Part shown: positions 43,696 through 52,650 of the stretch, piece after piece | How positions within the stretch are numbered: the stretch's first letter is position 1 | How the letters are laid out: each line of letters begins with the position of its first letter | Assembly (NCBI GenBank): GCA_002336975.1 | Contig: DDFA01000086.1 | Coordinates: 42,622 to 106,010, forward strand | DNA: 63,389 nt | Direction: 5' to 3' | Source: Phyllobacteriaceae bacterium UBA1940 | GTDB lineage: Bacteria > Pseudomonadota > Alphaproteobacteria > Rhizobiales > Rhizobiaceae | Position numbers and translations under genes: made by a program | The notes under the pieces: generated by a model | Seen by the model: the letters and a program-made list of their open reading frames with translations, nothing else | What the model was told of the DNA's origin: nothing | The model's database searches: none

Positions 43696-45090
43696 TTAGA
43701 CATCCTCAATCGAAATCGCGAAGATGTCCGACTGCGCGTCGACCTCCATCAGATGGTAGACGCTGAATTCATAGGCCGGACCGACGCCGATCTCCGGCGG
43801 CGTGAACGGGAAGGCGAGGTTGCCAGCGGTTGAGAGGCGGCCTTCGTAGCCGTAGTGAAGCAGATACTGCTTGGCGGTGCGCAGAACGTCGAGGGCGCGA
43901 TCCGTCGTCGGCGCGACGCATTCGATGACGATGCCGATCTCGCCGGGCAAGGCCATGGGCGGGTTGGCGGGCATCACTGCGTTGGTCCCGTAGGCGTGAA
44001 CGAACAGCCGGTAGTCTTTCGGGCAGTCCTCGCAGGCCAGTTCCGCCACCAGCGTCTCAAGGCTGTCGAAAATCGCCTCGCGCCGCTCGATGAAACGCGG
44101 ATCGGCGTTGGCGCAAAGCAGGATTGCGCGCTCGCCGGCCAGACGCGCGCCTTCAAGCTTGATCGCTTGCGCGGCAGCCGGTTCGAAGCGCGCCCCGGAG
44201 ACGCGGGTGCGCCGCCCGTCGACCGCCGAGTAGACCACGTCGGAAAGGTCGACACGTCCGCAGGGCTCATGGATGGAAAACGGGTCGGCCTGCTCGTAGA
44301 GACTGTGAGCGGCCACCGATGCGGGCGTGGCGGCCCTGGCCGGGTTCATGCTCTCAAGCTCGAAATGGTCGTCGTGCAGCGTTGCAAGAATCGAGTCCCT
44401 GCCGCCGGGGACGCAGCACAGCGAGGCGCATTCGACAATCTTGGCGAGGTGTATCGACAGACCTTGCGGAAAGCCGAGCAGAATCGGCAGGGCGGCGAAA
44501 ATGCCAGTATCGCACGCGCGGCCCGCGATGACGACATCGGCCTCGGCCAGCAGTGCCCCCTGGATCATCTCGAGGCCCATCTGGGCGACGAGATGGCTTG
44601 AGCCCGCGACGGCCTCCTGCGTCAACTCCGACATGCCGTCCATCGCCCGCACCTGGCCGGCGCGTAGGGCGGCGATGATACGTGCGCGATCGACGTCGGC
44701 GGCGATGGTCGCCAGTTTGAAATGCAAGCCGGCCTCGGCGGCGATCTCGCGGACGATATCAGCGGTCTGCGCCAGATGCGGGGCGGCGCCCGCCGATCCG
44801 GCGGACCCGATGATCAGCGGCGCGTCAATCGCGCGCGCGGCCTTCAGCACCTTGGCCAGGTCGCGCTTTGCGCCTTCGCGCGAGACCGCCATGTTTCCGC
44901 TGCCAAGATAATAGGGGCCGATGTCGGTGGATCCCATGTCGCATCCGATGAAATCGGGTTGACGCCGCAGGCCTGCTTCGAGCGCGGGCGTTGGAATGCC
45001 GTAGCCGAGCTGCCCGGAGGCGCCGAGAATGCGGATCGGCCGGCGTTCGCCGCGCCGGAATGCGTCGCTCATCGCAAGCAGCCGGCTCAC
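43696..45090 (-). CDS. AtuA-family protein (DUF1446)
   Basis: This 464-residue protein matches the acyclic terpene utilisation AtuA family. Visible features are IRILGASGQLGYGIP at the start, DFIGCDMGSTDIGPYYLGSG and IIAGRACDTGIFAALP-like segments, and AYEFSVYHLMEV near the end. The biochemical role of the family is not settled; it nearly always occurs with a DUF4387 partner, which here is directly upstream. The GTG at 45090 overlaps that partner's stop as GTGA; ATG 45072 is the alternative. With PrpF and a PEP-mutase-type lyase in the same regulon, a hydratase or isomerase step on a methylated di- or tricarboxylate is a reasonable guess. Confidence 0.82.
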   Translation of the reverse strand: MSRLLAMSDAFRRGERRPIRILGASGQLGYGIPTPALEAGLRRQPDFIGCDMGSTDIGPYYLGSGNMAVSREGAKRDLAKVLKAARAIDAPLIIGSAGSAGAAPHLAQTADIVREIAAEAGLHFKLATIAADVDRARIIAALRAGQVRAMDGMSELTQEAVAGSSHLVAQMGLEMIQGALLAEADVVIAGRACDTGIFAALPILLGFPQGLSIHLAKIVECASLCCVPGGRDSILATLHDDHFELESMNPARAATPASVAAHSLYEQADPFSIHEPCGRVDLSDVVYSAVDGRRTRVSGARFEPAAAQAIKLEGARLAGERAILLCANADPRFIERREAIFDSLETLVAELACEDCPKDYRLFVHAYGTNAVMPANPPMALPGEIGIVIECVAPTTDRALDVLRTAKQYLLHYGYEGRLSTAGNLAFPFTPPEIGVGPAYEFSVYHLMEVDAQSDIFAISIEDV

Positions 45091-45389
45091 AGTTCAAAGC
45101 CCAGCAGGGGCGCATGCTGTTGCGCGCCGTAGACGTCGGTGTCGCCCACCGATCCCGACAGCCGGTCGCGCGGGATCGTGATCTTGATGGCGCGGGAGGG
45201 CGGGTGAACGAAGCTTCGTATCCGGGAGGGCGGCTTGCGGTATTGTCCGGCGACGTGCTCCAGCAATCGGTCGATGCGCGACGCGGCAAGCGCGAATGCT
45301 GCGTCGTCGGGGAAAACGATGTCCAGCGTCAGCAGGCAAGGACCCGCGTTCTTGGAGCGGATTGCGATGGCGAGGGCGTCGAGGCGCAA
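45087..45389 (-). CDS. DUF4387 protein, partner of AtuA
   Basis: This protein of about 100 residues has the DUF4387 landmarks IRSKNAGPCLLTLDIVF (near residue 10) and GDTDVYGAQQHAPLL at the end. DUF4387 is typically about 100-110 residues and pairs with AtuA, so this is full length. No ATG is available: TTG 45389 is the only ordinary start after the in-frame stop, and its ribosome site is poor. Expression may rely on coupling or the true start may be atypical. The gene heads the minus-strand unit controlled by the site at 45430-45457. Confidence 0.78.
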   Translation of the reverse strand: MRLDALAIAIRSKNAGPCLLTLDIVFPDDAAFALAASRIDRLLEHVAGQYRKPPSRIRSFVHPPSRAIKITIPRDRLSGSVGDTDVYGAQQHAPLLGFEL

Positions 45390-45429
45390 GGAGGTGGCTC
45401 CAGAGGTCCGTTATGCGGAGTAAGACTTG

Positions 45430-45457
45430 AGTTGTTATCTGTCAACAGTTGACTGTA
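45430..45457. promoter_or_regulatory. GntR-type operator A, between divergent atuA and lyase units
   Basis: AGTTGTTATCTGTC directly followed by AACAGTTGACTGTA aligns without gaps to operator B (48596-48623), 20 of 28 bases identical, including TTATCTGT and ACAG. It lies between the divergent starts at 45389 and 45502 and could control both. Confidence 0.68.
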
Positions 45458-45501
45458 GTTCGGCTTGCGGCTAGCTTCCCTCATGAACAGAGGTCAGGTC
45501 C

Positions 45502-46416
45502 TTGATCGCAGATCAGAATTGGGAAAGCCGGGTGGCCCGGGAAACGAAGGGACAGTCGGCGCGCAGGCAACTGCGCCGGCTGGTTGCGGAGCGGCAGGCG
45601 CTGCTGGTGCCCGGCGCCGCCAATGCGCTCGGCGCGCGCCTGATCGAGGACGCCGGGTTCCAGGCGCTCTACATCACCGGGGCTGGCCTGGCCAACAGTC
45701 ATCTCGGCATGCCCGACATCGGCCTGCTGACCGTATCGGAGTTGTGCGAGGCGACAGCGCGGATTTCCGACGTCTGCTCGCTGCCACTGCTGGTCGACAT
45801 CGACACCGGCTTTGGCAACGCCGTCAACACGTACCGCACCATGCGGCTGGTGGAGCGCGCCGGCGCTTCGGCGGTGCAGATCGAAGACCAGATTTTTCCG
45901 AAGAAATGCGGCCATTTCGCAGGCAAGGGCGTAGTGCCGCTGCCGGAGATGCTGGGCAAGCTGAAGGCCGCGCTGGACGCGCGCCAGGACCCCGACCTGC
46001 AGGTGATCGCCCGCACCGACGCCATTTCGGTCGACGGCGTCGAAGCGGCGCTGGACCGGGCGCACGCCTTCATCGAGACGGGTGCGGACATCGTCTTTGT
46101 CGAGGCTCCGACCAGCCGCGGCGACATCGAGCGGATCGCGGCGCTGCCGGCGCCACAGGTCATGAATGTCGTGATCGGCGGCAAGACTCCGATGATGTCG
46201 GTCGACGAACTGCGCGAGCTCGGTTTCGCCATCGTGCTCTACGCCAACGCCACCCTGCAGGCGACGATTCTCGCGGTGCAGGACGTCCTGAAGCATCTCA
46301 AGCATTCGGGGTCGCTGCGCGGTTACGAGAGCAAGCTGGCCGGGTTCGAAGAACGCCAGCGGGTTGTCGGAAAGACGTTCTTCGACGAGCTCGAGCAACG
46401 CTATGCCGGCGACTGA
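45502..46416 (+). CDS. Isocitrate lyase / PEP mutase family C-C lyase
   Basis: This 304-residue protein of the methylisocitrate/dimethylmalate lyase type has LLVPGAANALGARL, the Mg-binding DIDTGFGN, the PKKCGHF loop with catalytic C136 and VIARTDAISV. The KKCGH motif marks lyases rather than phosphonate mutases. Expected reaction: cleavage of a 2-hydroxy di- or tricarboxylate to pyruvate or glyoxylate plus an acid. The start is uncertain: TTG 45502 or GTG 45532. It is followed by PrpF with a 14-bp overlap, the pair expected for a methylated citrate-like or dimethylmalate route. Confidence 0.85.
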   Translation: MIADQNWESRVARETKGQSARRQLRRLVAERQALLVPGAANALGARLIEDAGFQALYITGAGLANSHLGMPDIGLLTVSELCEATARISDVCSLPLLVDIDTGFGNAVNTYRTMRLVERAGASAVQIEDQIFPKKCGHFAGKGVVPLPEMLGKLKAALDARQDPDLQVIARTDAISVDGVEAALDRAHAFIETGADIVFVEAPTSRGDIERIAALPAPQVMNVVIGGKTPMMSVDELRELGFAIVLYANATLQATILAVQDVLKHLKHSGSLRGYESKLAGFEERQRVVGKTFFDELEQRYAGD

Positions 46417-47551
46417 ACCCAGGCCCGGCCGGCTGCGCGCGACATTCATGCGCGGCGGCACCTCAAAAGGCTTGATGGTGCTGGACGAAGACGCGCCGGC
46501 GGACGCAAGGGCGCGCGACAGCCTGTTCGCCGCCGCGATGGGGTCGCCGGATCCTTATGGGCGACAGTTGAACGGCATGGGCGGCGGCGTCTCGTCGCTC
46601 TCCAAGGTGTGCATCGTCGGGCCGCCGTCGCGACCGGACGCCGATGTGGACTACACATTCGGTCAGGTGCTGGTGAACGAGGCGCGCGTCGACTATGCCG
46701 GCAATTGCGGCAACATGTCCTCGGCCGTCGGTCCTTTCGCGGTGATGCGTGGCATCGTCAAGCCCCCCGGCGACGGCTATTGTTCCATCGTCATTCATAA
46801 TACCAATACCGGCAAACTGATCCGCAGCACCTTCGCCATGGCAGGCGGCGAGCCGCGATTGGAGGGGCTGATGCAGATCGACGGCGTCTCGGGCTCGGGC
46901 GCGCCGATCAGGCTCGACTTCCTCGATCCCGGAGGATCGAAGACGGGCAAGCTCCTGCCCACCGGGCAGGCGCAGGACATCCTGACGGCGACTGGGGCGG
47001 AGATACGGGCGACGATCATTGACGCCGCCAGTCCCTGCGTCTTCGTCGATGCGGCCGATTTCGGCATGAGCGAGCCGGCGGCGCCCGAGGTGATAGAGCG
47101 CGACGCCGGGCTGATGGAGCGGCTGGAACGATTGCGCTGCGAGGCGTCCGTACGCGCAGGGCTGGCGAAGGATCTCGGCGCGGCGGCGTATCTTGGCAGC
47201 GTGCCGCGGATCGCCCTGGTGTTCGCCGCCCAGCGCCAGGCCGACCTGTCGGGCCGCGTGCTGGACGGCGACGCGATGGATATCACGGTGCGCATGGTGT
47301 CGATGGGCAAGCCGCATCGCGCCCTGCCGATCACCGGCGCTGTCTGCCTCGCCGCGGCGATGAGGATCGAAGGCGCGACCCCCCACCGTCTGGCGCGCCA
47401 TCGCGAAGGCGCCTTGACGATCGCGCACCCGTCCGGCCTGATCCAGGTCGACGCCTCCGTCATCCGCGACGCCGGCGGCATGGTCAATGTCAAGTATGGC
47501 GCCGTTTACCGCACGGCGCGCATCTTGTTTGACGGATATGTTTTCAGCTAG
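46403..47551 (+). CDS. PrpF-family isomerase
   Basis: This 382-residue protein of the PrpF family (2-methylaconitate isomerase, methylitaconate isomerase, oxalomesaconate tautomerase) has ATFMRGGTSKGLMV at the start, YAGNCGNMSSAVGPFA with C102, and TGAVCLAAA near the end. The two pseudo-symmetric halves resemble diaminopimelate epimerase. It moves a double bond in an unsaturated di- or tricarboxylate. ATG 46403 lies inside the preceding gene. Together with the lyase it suggests formation of a hydratable isomer before cleavage. Confidence 0.88.
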   Translation: MPATEPRPGRLRATFMRGGTSKGLMVLDEDAPADARARDSLFAAAMGSPDPYGRQLNGMGGGVSSLSKVCIVGPPSRPDADVDYTFGQVLVNEARVDYAGNCGNMSSAVGPFAVMRGIVKPPGDGYCSIVIHNTNTGKLIRSTFAMAGGEPRLEGLMQIDGVSGSGAPIRLDFLDPGGSKTGKLLPTGQAQDILTATGAEIRATIIDAASPCVFVDAADFGMSEPAAPEVIERDAGLMERLERLRCEASVRAGLAKDLGAAAYLGSVPRIALVFAAQRQADLSGRVLDGDAMDITVRMVSMGKPHRALPITGAVCLAAAMRIEGATPHRLARHREGALTIAHPSGLIQVDASVIRDAGGMVNVKYGAVYRTARILFDGYVFS

Positions 47552-47673
47552 CTGAACAACCGCCGGGTCGTGTGGGGGAGCGTGTCGGGCAAGGCTGCTC
47601 GCCTTAGACACGAATCCGGTCTACCCTTTGCCGTAAGGTCGATGTTCGATCAAATGAACGGAACGAACTTTTG

Positions 47674-48366
47674 ATGTTGACGCCGCTTGTTTCGGAAAAC
47701 CTCGCCCAGATGGCGTTCGATCGTCTGGAGAGGGCGATCCTGTCGGGAGATATCGAGCCCGGACACAAGATGAGTGAGGCCGACCTGGCGCGGCAACTCG
47801 GCATCAGCCGGGGGCCGCTGCGTGAAGCAATCGGCCGGCTTGAGGGTCTGGGGCTGGTGATGCGCGTCGCGAATCAGGGGCCGCGCGTCACGTCGTTGCG
47901 CAAAAGCGAACTGATCGAACTGCTGGTGTTTCGCGAGGCGGTCGAGGGGATGGCGGCCCGCTATGCGGCCGCAAATGCGACGGACGCGGAAATCGCCCGG
48001 TTGCGCATGCTGCTTGAGCAGCATCAGAACGACCCGGCGATCAAGGCCGGCATCGGCTATTTCCAGGGCGCGGGCGACACCGATTTCCACCTGCAGATAG
48101 CTGAAGCCAGCCGGAATTCGCGGATCAGCGCCTTTGTCAGCGGTCCCCTTTATTCGATCCTGCGGCTGTACCGGCATCGGATGAGTCTGATTCCGGGCAG
48201 ACCGCACGCCGCGCTGGCGGAACATCGCGCTATCCTGGAGGCGATCGAAAAGCGCGACGGCGACGAAGCCGAGCGCGTCATGCGCGAGCATATCCGCAAT
48301 TCGCGCCAGAACGTGTTCGTGCATATGCGCGAGGACGCCGCGCCGGACACGCCCTCAAAATCATAG
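47674..48366 (+). CDS. GntR-family regulator (FadR/FCD subfamily)
   Basis: This 230-residue protein has an N-terminal winged helix, SEADLARQLGISRGPLREAI (residues 33-52), then RLEGLGLVMRV. The all-helical FCD sensor domain contains VFREAVEGMAARYAA, DTDFHLQIAEAS and EHRAILEAIEKRDGDEAERV. FCD proteins bind small carboxylates, often through a metal site. ATG 47674 is preferred over the TTG just upstream. The gene lies centrally among the three ATCTGTyrACAG sites and is the likely regulator of the module from 43696 to 60368. No copy of the site is seen in its own upstream region. Confidence 0.92.
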   Translation: MLTPLVSENLAQMAFDRLERAILSGDIEPGHKMSEADLARQLGISRGPLREAIGRLEGLGLVMRVANQGPRVTSLRKSELIELLVFREAVEGMAARYAAANATDAEIARLRMLLEQHQNDPAIKAGIGYFQGAGDTDFHLQIAEASRNSRISAFVSGPLYSILRLYRHRMSLIPGRPHAALAEHRAILEAIEKRDGDEAERVMREHIRNSRQNVFVHMREDAAPDTPSKS

Positions 48367-48713
48367 GGCGCTCGCCGCGAACGCCAAATCGGCCCTTTTC
48401 GCCTGTGCGATCGCTGCTGGGTTCGACCAAACGCGGGACCCGTGCGGTTCCGATCCACTGGCGCTGATCATGCGCGCCGCCCCCCCATGTTGCATTCAAC
48501 CCCTCAAAGCCGGCGGGTTCCTGACCCGGTTCGGCACATTGGTCCCGGCGCGCCCGCAAATGCGCCGTCGAGGCGTCACAATTTTGAAAACTTCCAACTG
48601 TTATCTGTTGACAGCTAACAGTTTTGGCATCACGGTACCATTACGGAGCTCAAAGTCTGGCCGGCCCGACCGCCAGCCAATCGGGCCGCCCGTCCGTTTA
48701 ATGGGGAACGCAC
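48367..48713. other. Intergenic region before the Liv-type operon
   Basis: These 347 bases separate the GntR gene from the Liv-type operon. The only clear element is operator B at 48596-48623, 91 bp before the binding-protein start. The stretch on either side of it is more AT-rich than the surrounding genes and probably holds the promoter, but I cannot place -35 and -10 boxes with confidence. No small gene or RNA was recognised. Confidence 0.5.
48596..48623. promoter_or_regulatory. GntR-type operator B, before the Liv-type operon
   Basis: AACTGTTATCTGTT directly followed by GACAGCTAACAGTT is a 28-bp near-perfect palindrome, 12 of 14 positions symmetric. It is the best of three related sites (A 45430, C 60408). 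The CTGT-N2-ACAG centre is of the kind bound by FCD-type GntR dimers. Confidence 0.75.
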
Positions 48714-49946
48714 ATGATCTCTCTAGATCGCCGCACACTTCTGAAGTCCGCAGGTACAGCCACCCTCGTCGCAGCAGTGCCGACGATCCTCACCCGCCGC
48801 GCCAGCGCCGCCGACGTCATTGAGGTCGGCGCGCTTCATGACAGTTCCGGAAGCCACAGCATTTACGGCGCCGAAATGGACCAGGGCGTGAAGCTGGCTG
48901 TGGAGGAAATCAACGCCGCCGGGGGCGTGCTCGGGCGTCAGCTCAACCTGACCGCATTCGACACCGCGTCGAACATGCAGAACTACGCTCAGTTCGCACA
49001 GCGCCTGATCAATTCCAACAAGGCCTCTGTGGTGTTCGGCGGCGTCTCCAGCGCCTCGCGCGAGACGGTTCGTCCGCTGTTCAACCGCGCCAAGACCGTC
49101 TACTTCTACGACACGTTCTACGAAGGCGGCGTCTGCGACAAGAACGCCTTCGTCATCGCCGAGACTCCGGCGCAGATGATCGGGCCGGCAATGGCAAAGA
49201 TCATCAAGGAAAGGAACGTCAAGACGATCTACACGATGTGGGCCGACTACAATTACGGCTACATCTGCTCGGCATGGCTGGAGAAGTTCGTCGAGAGCCT
49301 CGGCGCCAAGCTGGTCGCCAAGGAGTTCTTCCCGCTCGATGTGACGGATTTCTCCGCAACCATCACCAAGATCCAGGACGCCAAACCCGATCTGGTCGTG
49401 TCCGGCCTGGTCGGCGGCAACCATATCGGCTTCTACCGCCAGTGGCCGGCGGCTGGAATGCTCGGCCGCATCCCGCTTCATTGCACCGTGTTCGGCCCCT
49501 GGGAAAAGAACCTGCTGCAACCGCAGGAAATCGAAGGCCTGACCTGTTCGTATCATTACTTCCAGACCATCGATTCCCCTGAGAACAAGGCGTTTCTGGA
49601 GAGATGGGCGAAGCGCTTCGGCGCCGACCATCCCGAAATCGGCACGCTTGCCGTTACCTCCTACAACGCCGTCCATCTGTGGAAGCAGGGCGTGGAGAAG
49701 GCTGGCGGCCTCGATCACGATAAGGTGGTCGCCGCGCTCGAGAGCGGGGTTTCGGTCGACGGCCCCGGCGGCAAGATGGCGATCCAGCCGACATCGCACC
49801 ACGCGATCATGTCGACCGCGATCGCGCAGGTGAAGGATGGAAAGTTCGACATCATCGGGCGTTCCGAGAATGTCGAGCCTTCGGACACGTCGGCATTGTG
49901 CGACCTGATCAAGGATCCGAACCAGTCGACGCAGTACCAGCCTTGA
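48714..49946 (+). CDS. ABC transporter substrate-binding protein (branched-chain amino acid / amide family)
   Basis: This 410-residue protein has a Tat-type signal (LDRRTLLKSAG, then to about residue 33). The mature part is a Peripla_BP_6 fold: VGALHDSSGSHSIYGAEMDQ, LAVEEINAAGGVLGR and VVFGGVSSASRETVRP. The opening is the form seen in urea and short-chain amide receptors (UrtA/FmdD/AmiC), which fits the two amidase genes in the same regulon. It begins the five-gene Liv-type importer operon. Confidence 0.9.
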   Translation: MISLDRRTLLKSAGTATLVAAVPTILTRRASAADVIEVGALHDSSGSHSIYGAEMDQGVKLAVEEINAAGGVLGRQLNLTAFDTASNMQNYAQFAQRLINSNKASVVFGGVSSASRETVRPLFNRAKTVYFYDTFYEGGVCDKNAFVIAETPAQMIGPAMAKIIKERNVKTIYTMWADYNYGYICSAWLEKFVESLGAKLVAKEFFPLDVTDFSATITKIQDAKPDLVVSGLVGGNHIGFYRQWPAAGMLGRIPLHCTVFGPWEKNLLQPQEIEGLTCSYHYFQTIDSPENKAFLERWAKRFGADHPEIGTLAVTSYNAVHLWKQGVEKAGGLDHDKVVAALESGVSVDGPGGKMAIQPTSHHAIMSTAIAQVKDGKFDIIGRSENVEPSDTSALCDLIKDPNQSTQYQP

Positions 49947-50040
49947 CCTAAGAGTTGGCGCTGTCGCGGCGCTGGCTGCGGCAGCGTTTTTTGCGGCCGA
50001 TCACGTATCGGGCCGAGCTTTTGACCCGGGTGCTTTTGGA

Positions 50041-50898
50041 ATGGCGATTGCTGCGATCCAGATTCTCAACACGATGGCCAGTCTGGCGCTGATCAGCCTC
50101 GGGCTGGCTATTATTTTCGGCATGATGAAGGTGATGAATTTCGCGCATGGCGAGTTGCTCATGCTTGGCGCCTACAGCGCGCAATTCGCCAATGCGTCCG
50201 GCATCAATATCTGGGTCGCCATGTTCGTCGTCGCGCCGCTCGTCGTCGGCACTATCGGGGTGATGATCGAACGTCTCGTCATTCGCCATCTCTACGGTCG
50301 CATGATGGATACGCTGTTGGCCACATGGGGCCTGAGCCTGTTCATCACCGGCGCCGTGACGATGACGTTTGGCAACATCACCAGAGGCATTTCCACCCCG
50401 CTGGGGTCGTTCGAGATCGGCGGCATTCGCGACAGTTCCTACAAATTCCTCATCATCGGCGTAACGATCGCCTTGTTCGCGGCCATCTATCTGGTGCTGA
50501 AGCACACCAAGGCAGGCCTCATCGCCAGGGCGACGATGGACAATCCGCGGCAGGTGGCGGCGATGGGCGTCAATCCTGGCGCCGTCTACACTGCGACCTT
50601 CGCCATCGGCGCGGCCGTGACCGGGCTGGCTGGCGCGATCATGGCGCCCTTGACCGGCGTGCTGCCGACCATGGGCGCCGCCTATATCGGCAAGGCGTTC
50701 ATCACGGTGATCTGCGGCGGCGACGCCATATTTGCTGGCACCGCCAGCGCAGCGGTGCTGTTCGGCGTGATCAACCAGGCGACCACCATCATGCTGACGC
50801 CGGAATTCGGCGAGGTCGCGCTGCTGCTCGGCGCGCTGCTGATGCTTCGCCTGTTGCCCGCTGGCCTGTCCAGCCTGTTTCCCAAACGAGCGATCTGA
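50041..50898 (+). CDS. ABC transporter permease (LivH type)
   Basis: This 285-residue protein has about eight membrane segments with LALISLGLAIIFGMMKVMNF and HGELLMLGAYSA at the start, and ATMDNPRQVAAMGVNPGAVY as the coupling loop. It pairs with the LivM-type permease, whose ATG overlaps its TGA by one base. A 94-bp gap follows the binding-protein gene. Confidence 0.93.
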   Translation: MAIAAIQILNTMASLALISLGLAIIFGMMKVMNFAHGELLMLGAYSAQFANASGINIWVAMFVVAPLVVGTIGVMIERLVIRHLYGRMMDTLLATWGLSLFITGAVTMTFGNITRGISTPLGSFEIGGIRDSSYKFLIIGVTIALFAAIYLVLKHTKAGLIARATMDNPRQVAAMGVNPGAVYTATFAIGAAVTGLAGAIMAPLTGVLPTMGAAYIGKAFITVICGGDAIFAGTASAAVLFGVINQATTIMLTPEFGEVALLLGALLMLRLLPAGLSSLFPKRAI

Positions 50899-51923
50899 TG
50901 GCAAATCCAGCGTTCGCACTACAGGCGGCGGCGGTCGTCATCGCCGCCATCCTCATCGTCGTCCTGCCGAAATTCCTTGAGTTCGACACGATCCTGCAGA
51001 TCTCGCTCAATTTCGCATTTGCGATCCTGGCGCTCAGCGTCGCGTTCGTGTGGGGTTACGCAGGGATTTTCAGCTTCGGCCAGGCGGCCTTCTTCGGCAT
51101 TGGCGGTTATGCTTATGCGGCGGCCGCGATCAATCTGGGCGACAGCACGGTTGCGATTGCGCTTGGCGTGCTGGCGCCGGCGGCGTTTGCGGTGGTGCTC
51201 GGCTATTTCGTCTTCTATGCGCGTCTGTCCAGCATCTATGTCGCCGTCATCACGCTGGTCGTGACGCTGATCCTCTACAAATTCATGGGGCAGACGGCGA
51301 AGCCCTCCTACATGGTCGGCAAAGCCATGCTCGGCGGCTACAACGGCATTCCCGCCATTCCCCCGATCAATATGCCGGGACGGCCGGATCTCTATGCCGG
51401 GCCAAACGAGATTTTCGTCATTGCGGGGCTATCGGCGCTGGCGGTCTATGTGGCGCTGCGACTGCTGCTGCGGTCGCGCCTGGGTCGCATTCTCGTGGGC
51501 ATGCGCGAGAACGAGCTGCGCATCGAGCTTCTGGGCTTCGACGCACGTTTCAACAAGCTCGTCGCATTCGTCATCGCCGCCGCCATCGCCGGGCTTGGCG
51601 GCGTCATGTATGCGAACTGGAACGCGTTCATCGATCCGCATGTGTTCAGCCTCGCCTTCAGCGCACAGCCCATCATCTGGACGATGATCGGCGGGCTGGG
51701 CACCCTGATCGGCCCGATCATCGGCGCGTTCGTCTTGAGCACGTTGTCTCTCGAACTGGGCACGCAGCAGACGATCGACATCAACCTGATCATGGGCCTG
51801 GTGTTCACGGTCTTCGTATTGCTGGTCCCGCAGGGCATCGTGCCGACCGTGCGTAAGTTCTGGTCCGACCGCGCCGATGCGCGCACCGCGCCGACCGGCA
51901 AGGAGGCGAAACGTCATGGCTGA
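50898..51923 (+). CDS. ABC transporter permease (LivM type)
   Basis: This 341-residue protein has about nine membrane segments. FVWGYAGIFSFGQAAFFGIG and GRILVGMRENELRIELLGFD are typical LivM blocks. A hydrophilic C-terminal tail (RADARTAPTGKEAKRHG) overlaps the ATPase start. It imports the ligand with the LivH-type protein and two ATPases. Confidence 0.93.
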   Translation: MANPAFALQAAAVVIAAILIVVLPKFLEFDTILQISLNFAFAILALSVAFVWGYAGIFSFGQAAFFGIGGYAYAAAAINLGDSTVAIALGVLAPAAFAVVLGYFVFYARLSSIYVAVITLVVTLILYKFMGQTAKPSYMVGKAMLGGYNGIPAIPPINMPGRPDLYAGPNEIFVIAGLSALAVYVALRLLLRSRLGRILVGMRENELRIELLGFDARFNKLVAFVIAAAIAGLGGVMYANWNAFIDPHVFSLAFSAQPIIWTMIGGLGTLIGPIIGAFVLSTLSLELGTQQTIDINLIMGLVFTVFVLLVPQGIVPTVRKFWSDRADARTAPTGKEAKRHG

Positions 51924-52650
51924 CGGTGTGCCGCCTCTGCTGGAGGCTCGCGGAGTAGGCATGCGGTTCGGCGGCGTTCGCGCCGTCGAGGACGTGAACT
52001 TCACCCTGGCCGAGGGCGAGCTTCGCTGCCTGATCGGCCCCAACGGCGCCGGCAAGAGCACGTTCTTCCGCTGCCTGACCAAGCAATATCAACCGACCAG
52101 CGGCCGGGTGCTGCTGCGTGGCGTGGATGTGACGCGCGCGGCCACGCACGACATCGCCAGGCTTGGCGTCGGCATCAAGACACAGGTGCCCAACGTCTTC
52201 GACGGCCTGACCGTGCGCGAGAATTTGCGGCTGGCCGCGACCTCGCGCCTGAAGGGCAGACGGGTCGAGGGGGCCTGCGACGAAGCCATCGATCGCATGT
52301 CGCTCGGCGCAATGCGCGACAAGCGCCTCGACCGCCTGTCGCACGGCCAGCGGCAATGGGTGGAACTGGCGATGGTGGTGACCAGCCGGCCCAGCCTGAT
52401 CCTGCTCGACGAGCCGACGGCGGGCATGACGCATGCGGAGGTGGAGCACACCGCCGCGCTGATCCGCGAGCTGAACCGCGACGCGGCGCTGATCGTGGTC
52501 GAGCACGACATGCAGTTCATTCGATCGATCGCGAAACGGGTGACGGTGTTCCATCACGGGCGCATCTTCGCGGAGGAAAGCGCCGAAGCCGTGTTGCGCG
52601 ACCCGCGTGTCGGCGAAATCTACCTCGGCAAGCGGAACCTGCTGGTATGA
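51916..52650 (+). CDS. ABC transporter ATP-binding protein (LivG type)
   Basis: This 244-residue protein has Walker A IGPNGAGKST, the signature LSHGQRQW (as in urea/amide transporters; LivG has LSGGQ) and Walker B LILLDEPTAGMT. ATG 51916 follows GGAGGCGAAACGTC and overlaps the permease end. The H in the signature supports an amide or urea-like ligand rather than leucine. Confidence 0.92.
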   Translation: MADGVPPLLEARGVGMRFGGVRAVEDVNFTLAEGELRCLIGPNGAGKSTFFRCLTKQYQPTSGRVLLRGVDVTRAATHDIARLGVGIKTQVPNVFDGLTVRENLRLAATSRLKGRRVEGACDEAIDRMSLGAMRDKRLDRLSHGQRQWVELAMVVTSRPSLILLDEPTAGMTHAEVEHTAALIRELNRDAALIVVEHDMQFIRSIAKRVTVFHHGRIFAEESAEAVLRDPRVGEIYLGKRNLLV

